Source of the DNA: Caproicibacterium sp. BJN0003
GTDB lineage: Bacteria > Bacillota > Clostridia > Oscillospirales > Acutalibacteraceae
Direction: 5' to 3'
DNA: 64,000 nt
NCBI RefSeq assembly: GCF_026314295.1
Contig: NZ_CP111108.1
Span: 1,054,001-1,118,000 of the forward strand
In this document: positions 1-8,239 of the stretch, piece by piece
Layout of the letters: the number at the start of each line of letters is the position of its first letter
Numbering within the stretch: position 1 is the first letter of the stretch
The notes under the pieces: generated by a model
What the model was told of the DNA's origin: nothing
Database searches by the model: none
Seen by the model: the letters and a program-made list of their open reading frames with translations, nothing else
Translations under genes and position numbers: made by a program

Positions 1-341
1 AGCGGGAATTTGGTTCTTTGCCCCAGAATCTACAGGCTTTTATTGGACCGTCTATCGGACCATGCTGCTTTGAAGTAGACGAACCTGTCGAACGGGAATT
101 TGTTGCTTTAAAGACACTTCAGCCGGAGACCTTAATTGAAGAGAAATCCAATGGAAAATACTATATCGATTTGTGGGAAACAAACGCACGCATTTTGAAA
201 GAGGCTGGCGTCCTAAAAGTAACGATTGGCGGTTTGTGTACAAAATGTCATCCGGGACTTGTTTGGTCTCATCGTGCTTCCGGCGGAAAACGGGGCGGAA
301 TGTGCGGAATGTTGATGATTCGGGAGGAAGAAGAGAGATGA
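1..341 (+). CDS. pgeF: Peptidoglycan editing factor PgeF / YfiH-family protein, 3' part only
   Basis: This is the C-terminal part of a multicopper-oxidase-like (YfiH/LACC1) protein. The frame is open at the left edge of the window. Visible family landmarks are the Cys-containing GPCCFEVDEPV segment and a C-terminal CTKCHPGLVWSHR segment, which correspond to the metal-site Cys and the terminal Cys/His-rich part of the family. Known members act on purine nucleosides or remove misincorporated amino acids from peptidoglycan precursors; which role applies here cannot be seen. The stop codon overlaps the start of the next gene (ATGA), suggesting translational coupling. The true start lies outside the window. 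Confidence 0.85.
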   Translation, partial: REFGSLPQNLQAFIGPSIGPCCFEVDEPVEREFVALKTLQPETLIEEKSNGKYYIDLWETNARILKEAGVLKVTIGGLCTKCHPGLVWSHRASGGKRGGMCGMLMIREEEER

Positions 342-1231
342 ATGCTTGCAGACTTTGTCCGAGAGAATGCGGCGCACTTCGTTTAGAAAAATCCGGGAAT
401 GGGTATTGCAGAATGGGGACGATGCCAAGCGTTGCAAGGGCGGCACTCCATTATTGGGAAGAACCATGTATCAGCGGAACAAAAGGAAGTGGTACCGTCT
501 TTTTTACCGGATGTTCGCTCCAATGCGTTTTTTGCCAAAATGAGCAGATCAGTCTTCGCAGGGAAGTGGGAAAATATCTGACGCCAAAACAGCTTTCAGA
601 AGTTTTCTTTCACTTAGTCGATCAGGGTGCACATAATATCAATCTGGTGTCGGCCTGTCATTTTGCACCGGCCGTCGCAGAAGCTCTTTCTTATCGGAAA
701 CTTCCGGTTCCGGTTGTTTATAATTCCAGTGGATATGAATCGATCGAGACACTGCATATGCTGGAAGGATTGATTGATATTTATCTTCCAGATTACAAAT
801 ACGATGATCCGGCACTTTCGAAAGAACTTTCCAATGCAGAAAATTATGTAACATCTGCCCGTCAGGCAATTTTGGAAATGGCTCGTCAAACGGGTCCGTG
901 TGTGATCGACCATGAGGGGCTGATGCAGCGAGGAACGATTGTCCGACACCTGATTCTTCCCGGTCACACGAAAAATTCGATTGCAGCGCTTGATTGGATG
1001 AAAGAGAATTTGCCGAAAGGGGTTCTTGTTAGTTTAATGGCGCAGTATTTGCCATGCGGAAGGGCAAAAGAGATGCCTCCGATTGACCGCAGAATTACAG
1101 AGCGTGAATATCAGAAAGTACAGTCCCATTTATTCCAACTTGGATTAGAAGGATTTGTGCAGGATCGGGCTTCTGCACGGAAAAAATTTATTCCCTCTTT
1201 TTGCTTAGAAGGGCTGGAATCGTTCGAATGA
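338..1231 (+). CDS. PflX-type radical SAM protein (putative pyruvate-formate-lyase-activating-enzyme relative)
   Basis: This 297-residue protein has a radical SAM CX3CX2C cluster (Cys59, Cys63, Cys66 in GCSLQCVFCQN), which binds the 4Fe-4S cluster used to cleave S-adenosylmethionine. An N-terminal Cys-rich stretch (Cys4, Cys7, Cys11, Cys24) is typical of the COG1313 PflX group and may hold another Fe-S cluster. The substrate of this group is not established, and no glycyl-radical enzyme lies nearby. I chose the ATG at 338, which overlaps the pgeF stop codon, over in-frame upstream starts that would run far into pgeF. The two genes form an apparent operon. Confidence 0.85.
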   Translation: MNACRLCPRECGALRLEKSGNGYCRMGTMPSVARAALHYWEEPCISGTKGSGTVFFTGCSLQCVFCQNEQISLRREVGKYLTPKQLSEVFFHLVDQGAHNINLVSACHFAPAVAEALSYRKLPVPVVYNSSGYESIETLHMLEGLIDIYLPDYKYDDPALSKELSNAENYVTSARQAILEMARQTGPCVIDHEGLMQRGTIVRHLILPGHTKNSIAALDWMKENLPKGVLVSLMAQYLPCGRAKEMPPIDRRITEREYQKVQSHLFQLGLEGFVQDRASARKKFIPSFCLEGLESFE

Positions 1232-1298
1232 ATGAAAAAGACACATTCATTTCTTTGAAAATTTACAAATCCGCCAAAAATAGATTCCTAACTTTTTG

Positions 1299-1336
1299 TA
1301 TAATAAAATAGAAGAAGATCTCATACAAAAGGAGGG
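1299..1336 (+). promoter_or_regulatory. -10 box and ribosome binding site fixing the start of the alpha/beta hydrolase
   Basis: TATAAT lies at 1299-1304, preceded by TG, with no good -35. GGAGGG lies at 1331-1336, seven bases before the TTG at 1344. Because the -10 overlaps the first codons of the longer open frame, the longer start at 1296 is unlikely. Confidence 0.6.
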
Positions 1337-1343
1337 ATTTCTT

Positions 1344-2297
1344 TTGGAAATTGTGGAAAGAGAGCTGTCTTTTGATTCTTGTGTAGACAGCGAGCGAATT
1401 TTTGTCAGAATGTTTGAGCCAAAGGAACAAGAGAATATTCGTGCGGTGGTACAGATTGCCCACGGAATGGCAGAGCATAGCCTTGAATATGTTCCCTTTT
1501 GTAAATATTTAGCTTCAAATGGATTTGCAGTGGCGATAAATGATCACCTTGGACATGGAAAGTCAGTTTCTACAGGCAGTGCTTATGGATATTTTGGAAC
1601 CGGTGGAACAGACAATCTGATCGGCGATATGCATAAGCTTGCTTGTATGGAGCAGGGAGCGCATCCTGGGAAGCCTTATTTTTTAATTGGCCATGATATG
1701 GGATCCCTTCTTGCAAGAGAGTATTCAGTGCGGTATGGTAGTGATCTATCAGGAGCAGTTTATATCGGGACCTGTGGCCCAGTACCGGATCCTATCTGTG
1801 GGGTGGAACTGCGCCTTGCAAGTCATATGATTCGAAAGAAGGGTGCTTTAGCACATGACCCTATTTTTAAGTGCCTGAGCACACAGCAGTATAATAAACA
1901 TTTTGCACCTAATCGTACGGAAAACGATTGGATTTCGAGAGATGAAAAGGCAGTCGACCAGTATACGGGAGACCCTCTTTGTGGATTCGATTTGACAGTT
2001 TCCGGATATCGGGATATCTTAGAACTGCAGAGGAGAGTTTCTTCTGCTCAGTGGTTTCGCTTGGTGCCTGATATTCCAACGTTGCTTTGTTCCGGTGACC
2101 ACGATCCAATAGGAGAGAACGGAAAAGGTCCTTTGCGTGTAGCGCAGCATTTGCATCGTGCAGGCAAAAAGAAGGTAGAGGTAAAATTGTATCCCGGTGC
2201 GCGTCATGCGGTTTTAGCAGAGACCAATTCACAGGAAGTATTTGAAGAAATCATTTCTTTTCTCCAAAAGATACTGATGGAATCGTTTTCAGAATAA
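1344..2297 (+). CDS. Alpha/beta hydrolase, monoacylglycerol-lipase/lysophospholipase-like, with Asp in place of the nucleophilic Ser
   Basis: This 317-residue cytosolic protein begins with TTG, set by an excellent GGAGGG site. The layout is that of the hydrolase-4 (monoglyceride lipase/PldB) group: a cap-flanking segment with IAHGMAEHS, a nucleophile elbow, an acid residue in the SGDHDPIG loop and a histidine in GARHAVL. The elbow reads GHDMGS, so the expected Ser of GHSMG is Asp118. Asp nucleophiles occur in epoxide hydrolases and haloalkane dehalogenases. Lipase activity therefore should not be assumed; the protein could be a different hydrolase or inactive. It stands alone, with its own promoter. 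Confidence 0.8.
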   Translation: MEIVERELSFDSCVDSERIFVRMFEPKEQENIRAVVQIAHGMAEHSLEYVPFCKYLASNGFAVAINDHLGHGKSVSTGSAYGYFGTGGTDNLIGDMHKLACMEQGAHPGKPYFLIGHDMGSLLAREYSVRYGSDLSGAVYIGTCGPVPDPICGVELRLASHMIRKKGALAHDPIFKCLSTQQYNKHFAPNRTENDWISRDEKAVDQYTGDPLCGFDLTVSGYRDILELQRRVSSAQWFRLVPDIPTLLCSGDHDPIGENGKGPLRVAQHLHRAGKKKVEVKLYPGARHAVLAETNSQEVFEEIISFLQKILMESFSE

Positions 2298-2370
2298 AGC
2301 AGATAAATTAGGATTTAATTGCATAAATGGTACATCTGCCCCGTACGTTTTAGGAGGAGGCGGATGTGCC

Positions 2371-3237
2371 ATGTTTTTTATTGGCAAAGTTCACCGCGGC
2401 ATATTAGCTGCTTGTCTTGCAGTTGCCGCGGGGCTTTTAATTTGGGGAGCTTCACACACTGCGGCAGTGGCAGTTCAAGAACAGCCGGTAAAAGGTGTTA
2501 ATCTTCCCGTTATCATGTATCACAGCATTCTTCCATATAATACGTCAAGGAGTAAATATATTGTTTCCCCAAAAACATTGGAGAACGATCTTGTTTATCT
2601 GCAGCAGCAGCACTTTACAACGGTTACAATGCAGGATGTGATTGCCTATGTCAAAGATGGCACAGAGCTTCCGGAAAAGCCAATTCTGATTACATTTGAT
2701 GATGGATATTATAATAACTATGTGTACGCATATCCGCTTTTTAAAAAATACAATATGAAAATGATGCTTTCTCCGATTGTTCATTTTTCGGAGCTTTTCA
2801 GTGAGAAAGATGGTGGACATAAAACTTATTCTCATGCAACATGGGATCAGCTTTCGGAAATGCAGCAAAGCGGAGTTGTAGAGATCGAAAATCATACTTA
2901 TAATCTGCACAGTCAAAAAGGACGTTTGGGAGCAAAAAAATTAAAAACTGAAAATACACAGGAATATCAAGTGATGCTGCGTAAAGATTTGCAGAAGGCG
3001 CAGAGCATGATAAAAGAACATGTTGGGGTTGACATGAATGTTTTTGTATATCCTTTTGGAGCTGTCAGTCCCGAAGCATTGCCAGTTATTCGTTCGTTGG
3101 GGTTTGAGGCAACTTTGACTTGTGAAGCAAAAATGAATGTTCTGACTCATTCGGAGAATTGCCTAATTGGTTTGGGTAGATTTCTTCGTCCACCAGGAGA
3201 AAGCAGTGCTGCATACTTTTCAAGAATTATGAAATAA
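2371..3237 (+). CDS. Polysaccharide deacetylase family protein (CE4, NodB-like), membrane-anchored or secreted
   Basis: The 288-residue protein opens with an uncleaved-type or cleavable signal segment (residues about 8-30, hydrophobic after KVHR), placing the enzyme outside the membrane. The catalytic domain starts with PVIMYHSI. It contains the metal and base motif TFDDGYY and a second metal motif HTYNLH, the HTxxxH spacing found in PgaB/IcaB-type deacetylases. The likely role is N-deacetylation of a cell-wall or capsular glycan; the substrate is not visible. AGGAGG at 2355-2360 supports the ATG at 2371. A bidirectional terminator follows the gene. Confidence 0.85.
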   Translation: MFFIGKVHRGILAACLAVAAGLLIWGASHTAAVAVQEQPVKGVNLPVIMYHSILPYNTSRSKYIVSPKTLENDLVYLQQQHFTTVTMQDVIAYVKDGTELPEKPILITFDDGYYNNYVYAYPLFKKYNMKMMLSPIVHFSELFSEKDGGHKTYSHATWDQLSEMQQSGVVEIENHTYNLHSQKGRLGAKKLKTENTQEYQVMLRKDLQKAQSMIKEHVGVDMNVFVYPFGAVSPEALPVIRSLGFEATLTCEAKMNVLTHSENCLIGLGRFLRPPGESSAAYFSRIMK

Positions 3238-3277
3238 AAAAGCACCGACAGATGGATTAGACTGTCGGTGCTTTTTT
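3236..3277. terminator. Bidirectional rho-independent terminator
   Basis: An 11-bp perfect stem (3241-3251 with 3262-3272) has a 10-base loop, with A-rich sequence before and T-rich sequence after. It separates the convergent deacetylase and P-type ATPase genes. Confidence 0.9.
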
Positions 3278-3298
3278 ATTTAAGGTTTTATAAGATTT

Positions 3299-5668
3299 TT
3301 AATGAAGAGCTTTTTGTCTGTGCGCTTTTTTGTGTGGGCGCATAATGATTCGGTCGATCAAATGCGATAGGAAAACCATCATAGCTGTTGCACAGAACAG
3401 CAGCGGAATTAAAAGCAGCACCATTGGAATTGTAAGAGGAACCAGAGAGAAAAGAGGCTGAAAATAAATTTGTGCAATCAAGAAGCCTACGCACATCAAA
3501 GAAAACAGAATGGTATGAATCGCATTAAAGGGGAAACAAACTTTAAAGAGGTTCATTAATCCGGTATAGCAGGTTAGCATCACAGATAGAGTGGAAAGCT
3601 GACCCGCATTGAGTCCCAGGAAGGAAGCACACGGAACCAGAAGCAAAATATTTGCAGCCATTGTGATTGCACCTGGAATGGATTTTTTAATAATATTGAG
3701 AATGAATTTTCCGTGAATTCGTTCTTTATTGGGTTCCAATGCAAGGAAGAACGAAGGAATCCCGATTGTCAGTGCGTTAATCAGTGTAAACTGGATTGGC
3801 TCAAACGGATAAGTAGTTTGGAGAAAGATAAAGCAGATTGCAATAATGGTGCTAAAAAAAGATTTTACTAAAAACAGGGAGGAAGAGCGCTGAAGATTAT
3901 TGATGGAGCGCCTGCCCTCTGCAACGATCGAAGGCATCGAAGCAAAATCAGAATCCATTAGAACGATCTGACTGACTGTTCTTGCAGCATCACTTCCAGA
4001 AGCCATTGCAATGCTGCAGTCGCTTTCTTTTAGTGCCAATACATCATTGACGCCGTCTCCTGTCATTGCAACAGTGTGACCATTTCTTTTTAGTGACTGA
4101 ACAAGCTGAAGTTTTTGCTGAGGAGTCACCCTTCCAAAGACTGTGTATTTTGTTGCAGCTTCTCTAACATCGTTTTCACTTTTTAAAGTGGTGGCATCAA
4201 CCCATTGATCGGCATTTTTAAGGCCGGCCTTCTGCGCAATTTTAGAAACAGTGATCGCATTGTCTCCGGAGATTACTTTTAAATCAACTCCCTGATCAGC
4301 AAAGTATTGTAAAGTATTATTAGCACTTTTTCGGATTCGGTCACTGATCATGAAAAGTGCTTTTGGTGCAATATCTTCCGGGAGAGTTTGGTTACAGATT
4401 GGCTTTTCACTATAAGCAAGAACCAACACCCGCTGACCTTTTTGGGAGGCCTTCTCAACCTGAGGACGGATTTCCGAAAAGCGACTTCCCAATACAAATT
4501 CGCCTGCACCCAATACATAAGTACCGTGCCCATCAAAAGAGACACCGCTCCATTTGCGTGCAGAGGAAAATGGAACACTTACGATGGAATTCCATGAGGG
4601 CGGCTGGGAACAAAATTCTGAAATTGCGGCAGATGTTGGGTTTGCATCATTCAGTGTATGAATAACGGCTGAAGCGGCATCTTTTAATAACGCTGTTTCC
4701 TCATCGTTAAAAGGTGCAAATTTATCCACCTGCATGGTGCCTTCCGTAATGGTACCGGTTTTATCAAGACAAAGCGTATCAACCCTTGCAAGAGTTTCAA
4801 TTGAATAGAGTTCTTGCACGAGTGCGTGCTTGTGAGAGAGGCGGATAATTCCGACGGCGAGCACAACGCTGGTCAGAAGGACAAGTCCCTCTGGGATCAT
4901 CCCAATCAAAGCAGCAACGGTACTGATCATACTTTCGCGAAAATCAATATTGGAGATAAAAACCTGTTTGTAAAAAAGGGCAAATCCCACTGGGAATAAA
5001 ATAAATCCAATGATTTTAATCAGCAGATTGATTGACTGCATGATTTCGGAATTCGGCTTTTTGATGTATTTCGCGCTGCTTGTAATTTTTGCAGCATAAT
5101 TATCTTTTCCAATATGTTCTACTTGTGCCTGGCAGGAACCTGATACTAAGAAGCTTCCAGAGAGCAGATGATCGCCCGGTCGTTTTATGATTGGGTCTGA
5201 TTCGCCGGTGATCAGTGATTCGTTGACTTCGCATTCGCCGGAAATGACAACTGAATCGGAGCAAATTTGATTTCCTGAAGAAAGCACCATCAAATCGTCT
5301 AAGACAATTTTTGAGATCTCAATTTTTTGCTTTTTTCCGTCTCGAATTACCTGGGCTTTGGGAGAGGCAATCAGAGAAAGCTGATCAATCGTTTTCTTTG
5401 CACGAATTTCCTGAAAGCATCCGATAAATGTATTGCAGATCATGACGCCCAAAAAAAGCGCATTTTTAAAAGAACCTACAAAAAGAACAAGAGCACCTAA
5501 AATCAGGTTCAAAATATTAAATGGGTTGATTGTGTTTTCAAAAATAATCCGTTTTGTGCTTTTGGTCTGAATATCTTCTGTGCCATTTACGAGACCTTTT
5601 CGAATTCGTTCTTGAACTTCTGCTGAGGTAAGACCACCTGTATGCGACGTGTGATTTTCGTGCTCCAT
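3299..5668 (-). CDS. Cation-translocating P-type ATPase, CtpE-like
   Basis: This 789-residue membrane pump has all P-type ATPase landmarks in order. These are the actuator-domain TGES loop (154-157), a membrane PEGL motif (259-262, in GMIPEGLVLLTS), the phosphorylation site DKTGT (Asp302) and the hinge motif GDGVND (537-542), followed by a cluster of C-terminal transmembrane helices. There is no N-terminal metal-binding domain and no CPC motif, which argues against a copper or zinc pump. The GMIPEGLVLLTS segment resembles the mycobacterial CtpE group, for which calcium has been proposed, so Ca2+ or another divalent cation is the best guess. It is transcribed alone from a promoter at 5705-5733. 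Confidence 0.88.
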   Translation of the reverse strand: MEHENHTSHTGGLTSAEVQERIRKGLVNGTEDIQTKSTKRIIFENTINPFNILNLILGALVLFVGSFKNALFLGVMICNTFIGCFQEIRAKKTIDQLSLIASPKAQVIRDGKKQKIEISKIVLDDLMVLSSGNQICSDSVVISGECEVNESLITGESDPIIKRPGDHLLSGSFLVSGSCQAQVEHIGKDNYAAKITSSAKYIKKPNSEIMQSINLLIKIIGFILFPVGFALFYKQVFISNIDFRESMISTVAALIGMIPEGLVLLTSVVLAVGIIRLSHKHALVQELYSIETLARVDTLCLDKTGTITEGTMQVDKFAPFNDEETALLKDAASAVIHTLNDANPTSAAISEFCSQPPSWNSIVSVPFSSARKWSGVSFDGHGTYVLGAGEFVLGSRFSEIRPQVEKASQKGQRVLVLAYSEKPICNQTLPEDIAPKALFMISDRIRKSANNTLQYFADQGVDLKVISGDNAITVSKIAQKAGLKNADQWVDATTLKSENDVREAATKYTVFGRVTPQQKLQLVQSLKRNGHTVAMTGDGVNDVLALKESDCSIAMASGSDAARTVSQIVLMDSDFASMPSIVAEGRRSINNLQRSSSLFLVKSFFSTIIAICFIFLQTTYPFEPIQFTLINALTIGIPSFFLALEPNKERIHGKFILNIIKKSIPGAITMAANILLLVPCASFLGLNAGQLSTLSVMLTCYTGLMNLFKVCFPFNAIHTILFSLMCVGFLIAQIYFQPLFSLVPLTIPMVLLLIPLLFCATAMMVFLSHLIDRIIMRPHKKAHRQKALH

Positions 5669-5704
5669 ATGTTGCTCCTTGTCGTCTTTAAATTATTAGT
5701 TTTC

Positions 5705-5733
5705 ATTATACTATTTTTGTGTGACTATCTCAA
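5705..5733 (-). promoter_or_regulatory. Sigma-A-type promoter of the P-type ATPase gene
   Basis: On the minus strand, TTGAGA (728-733 of the 5-kb block) and TATAAT (5705-5710) are 17 bases apart. An AAGGAG site lies just before the ATG. Confidence 0.75.
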
Positions 5734-5833
5734 CCGTAAGAAAACGTGTTTCACAAATTTCAAATATATTTTTTCAATTTGTTCATAATTTAAATGGTGT
5801 TTTAAGAATGAAAAGCTTTTAAATAGAAGAAGA

Positions 5834-5861
5834 TTGCATTTTGGTGCATTCATGGTATAAT
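5834..5861 (+). promoter_or_regulatory. Extended -10 promoter of the O-antigen-ligase-like gene
   Basis: TTGCAT (5834-5839) lies 16 bases before TATAAT (5856-5861), and the -10 is extended by TGG. Confidence 0.7.
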
Positions 5862-5900
5862 AAAATTTCAGAATAATGGGAATGTTGCGGAAATACGTAG

Positions 5901-7100
5901 ATGTTTCAAAGAAGAAGGAGGTTGGTCGATATTCAGGATCTGATTGCGAAAATACGTTATTCTGTTTCTGAACAGCCTAACGCAGTTTTCTATTTGGCAT
6001 TGATCCTTACGGCTTCCATTTTTCTTCCGTATATCATAACGGCAGGCGTTTTGATTTTGTCTTGCATTTATATATTATTTCATAAAAAGCAGCGCCGGGC
6101 TGCTTTAAGAGTTCCTTATGGAAAGGTATTGATTGGATTCTTCGGAATCTCCGCTTTACTTTCCGCCTATTATGGGAATCGTTTAGGAATAGCCTGTTGC
6201 TTTGGAATTTTTACGATTTATGTATGTGCATTTTATTTGCGTTCCGTTATGACGTATGCGCTGTTTTATCTTATGATGGATACGGCTTGTGCTGGAAGTG
6301 TTTTAGCAGCTTTGTTCGCTATTTATCAAAAGTTATCCCAGTATAGCACAATGCCTACATATCGCCCGGAATCGTTTTTTTTGAATCCGAATTATTATGG
6401 AGCAATCATTGAATTTATTGTCATTATTGCGATTTATCGTGCGGATATTAATTCAAAGGGGAGACCCTTTTATGCGGGAGTCATTGGAATCAATTTAATT
6501 GGGCTCTATCTTTGTGCATCGATGTCTGCATGGACGGCTATGACTGCTGGAGTTTTGGTTTTCTTGCTTTTAAAGAAAAAGTATAAAATTGCAGCTATTT
6601 ATCTTACAATTTTAATTTTGTTTATTTTGGCCTGTAATTTTATTCCCAGCCTTTTCCCACGTTTCAATAGTATCGATGATACAACCAGTAATCGAATGGA
6701 TGTCTGGTGGGGAGCGTTTCATGGGTTCCTTGATACGCCCATGCTCGGACGTGGCCCGATGGCTTATACGATTGTTTCCAAAGAACTGGGAACTTACAGT
6801 ACCTATCATTGTCATAATCTCTTTTTGGACATGATGTTAAACTATGGCATCATCGGCTGTGGTGTTTTCTTGACTTTTATGATTGCCCAGGTAAAACAGC
6901 TTTGGAAACGGCTGAGACGAAAAGCTTATAAGGGTATTGGATTATTGACTGTGAGCCTTACGATCGCTGTTCTGATTCATGGAATCACAGATGTGACAAT
7001 TTTTTGGATTCAGACGGGGCTGCTTTTTATGTTGGCTTATGCTGGAACGGGAATTCGAAATTGGCCGGAAGATCCAACAATTTCAAAAAAAGATCAATAA
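5901..7100 (+). CDS. O-antigen ligase / Wzy-like polytopic membrane protein
   Basis: The 399-residue protein has about ten hydrophobic segments. A large extracytoplasmic loop near residues 250-310 contains a conserved-looking R-W-GAFHGF...LGRGP stretch and then TYHCHNLFLDMMLNYG, the RG-P/H-N-x-L pattern of the O-antigen ligase family. Members join or polymerise undecaprenyl-linked glycans at the outer face of the membrane. The start is uncertain: ATG 5901 has no good ribosome site, whereas AGAAGGAGG (5913-5921) lies inside the frame, immediately before TTG 5922 and nine bases before ATT 5931. It is a single-gene unit ending at a terminator. Confidence 0.75.
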   Translation: MFQRRRRLVDIQDLIAKIRYSVSEQPNAVFYLALILTASIFLPYIITAGVLILSCIYILFHKKQRRAALRVPYGKVLIGFFGISALLSAYYGNRLGIACCFGIFTIYVCAFYLRSVMTYALFYLMMDTACAGSVLAALFAIYQKLSQYSTMPTYRPESFFLNPNYYGAIIEFIVIIAIYRADINSKGRPFYAGVIGINLIGLYLCASMSAWTAMTAGVLVFLLLKKKYKIAAIYLTILILFILACNFIPSLFPRFNSIDDTTSNRMDVWWGAFHGFLDTPMLGRGPMAYTIVSKELGTYSTYHCHNLFLDMMLNYGIIGCGVFLTFMIAQVKQLWKRLRRKAYKGIGLLTVSLTIAVLIHGITDVTIFWIQTGLLFMLAYAGTGIRNWPEDPTISKKDQ

Positions 7101-7133
7101 AAAAGCGGCTGCTTTTAGGCAGCCGCTTTTTTA
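7101..7133. terminator. Bidirectional rho-independent terminator
   Basis: A GC-rich stem (7105-7112 with 7119-7126) has a 6-base loop and is flanked by A and T runs. It lies between two convergent genes. Confidence 0.9.
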
Positions 7134-7136
7134 TTT

Positions 7137-8033
7137 TTAAGGTTCGCTTTTTGAGGCTGGACCTGTTTTACTTAGAATAGTAGGCAATTCAGAAATGAGC
7201 ATAGCTAGAAAGATCATTGCAAAACCTGCTACCAGTTTTATGGTGAGAGGTTCTCCGAGAAAAACAATGCCGCTGATGCAACCGATCAACGATTCCAGAG
7301 ACATGATTAAAGAAGCTTTCGAAGGGTTTACATATTTTTCTCCGACGGCCTGTAGTCCAAGTGCGATCATCGTGCAGAAAACAGAGAGATATAAAATAGG
7401 CAAAAGGGAAGCTGGCGATAATGCGGGAACGGGTTCGGTAAAAACAGCAACCAAAAAGCTGAGAACGCCGACGACAAAAAATTGAAGGATGCTCATTAGA
7501 ATCGGGTCATATTGTCTGGAAGCGATGCTTAGAAAAATGATATGAGACGCAAAGAAGAAACCACAGAGAATTGTCAAAAAATCTCCAAAATTCAGAGAAA
7601 AGGAATCTCCGGAAAGAGAGATCAGCGCGATTCCAATGATACAGAAAAAAGCGGAGATTAAATTGGCTGGCCGAGGACGGACTTTTCGAATGATCCAGTA
7701 TAAAAATGGAACAATTATCACATAAATCGTTGTTAAAAATGCATTTTTCCCTGCAGTGGTGTATTTTATGGCAACGGTTTGAAGATAGTAAGATAAAAAG
7801 AGAAGCCCACCAAGAACAAAACTGAATTTTAGAGAGTCGAGTGTGAGAAGTTTTAGCTTTTTGTGAAAAATCAAGGCCATCATGACGGCCGCAAAAAGAA
7901 AACGAATTCCAAGTAAATATCCTGGTTCAACTAGAGTTGTTGCTTGTTTTATAATAACAAAGCTAGTCCCCCATAGGATGGTGACCAAAAACAAACCAGA
8001 CTCAGCAAGATGGACCTTTTTTTGATTTTGCAT
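7137..8033 (-). CDS. DMT-superfamily transporter with two EamA domains
   Basis: The 298-residue protein has ten predicted hydrophobic segments arranged as two EamA repeats; WGTSFVIIKQ near the N terminus is a typical EamA opening. Relatives export amino acids or other metabolites, but the substrate cannot be predicted. The longer frame begins with TTG at 8063, but the GGAGG site (8046-8050, minus strand) lies inside that extension, so I place the start at ATG 8033. The spacing of 12 bases is rather long. A TATACT -10 on the minus strand at 8067-8072 lies just upstream. Confidence 0.82.
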   Translation of the reverse strand: MQNQKKVHLAESGLFLVTILWGTSFVIIKQATTLVEPGYLLGIRFLFAAVMMALIFHKKLKLLTLDSLKFSFVLGGLLFLSYYLQTVAIKYTTAGKNAFLTTIYVIIVPFLYWIIRKVRPRPANLISAFFCIIGIALISLSGDSFSLNFGDFLTILCGFFFASHIIFLSIASRQYDPILMSILQFFVVGVLSFLVAVFTEPVPALSPASLLPILYLSVFCTMIALGLQAVGEKYVNPSKASLIMSLESLIGCISGIVFLGEPLTIKLVAGFAMIFLAMLISELPTILSKTGPASKSEP

Positions 8034-8192
8034 AAATTTATAATTCCTCCAATGAAAATACAAATCAGTATAACATAATTTTTAAGTAAAAGCTATTTTA
8101 AGAAAAGGAAATTTAAATGTATAAATAGCGTTATTTTTGTGCAAGTTCATAGAATATTTAGAATATTCATTCTTTTCTATCGGGGGAGGATG

Positions 8193-8201
8193 TGTTATAA
8201 T
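8193..8201 (+). promoter_or_regulatory. Extended -10 promoter of the M16 gene pair
   Basis: TGTTATAAT reads as an extended -10 (TGnTATAAT). No convincing -35 is present. Confidence 0.55.
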
Positions 8202-8239
8202 AAATAAATTAATGAGGCTTGAAATTGGAGATGAATAAT

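Noticed and set aside
173-337. Extended N terminus for the PflX-type gene
   Set aside because: It would overlap pgeF in another frame. The Cys-rich family start and ATGA overlap at 338 explain the data better.
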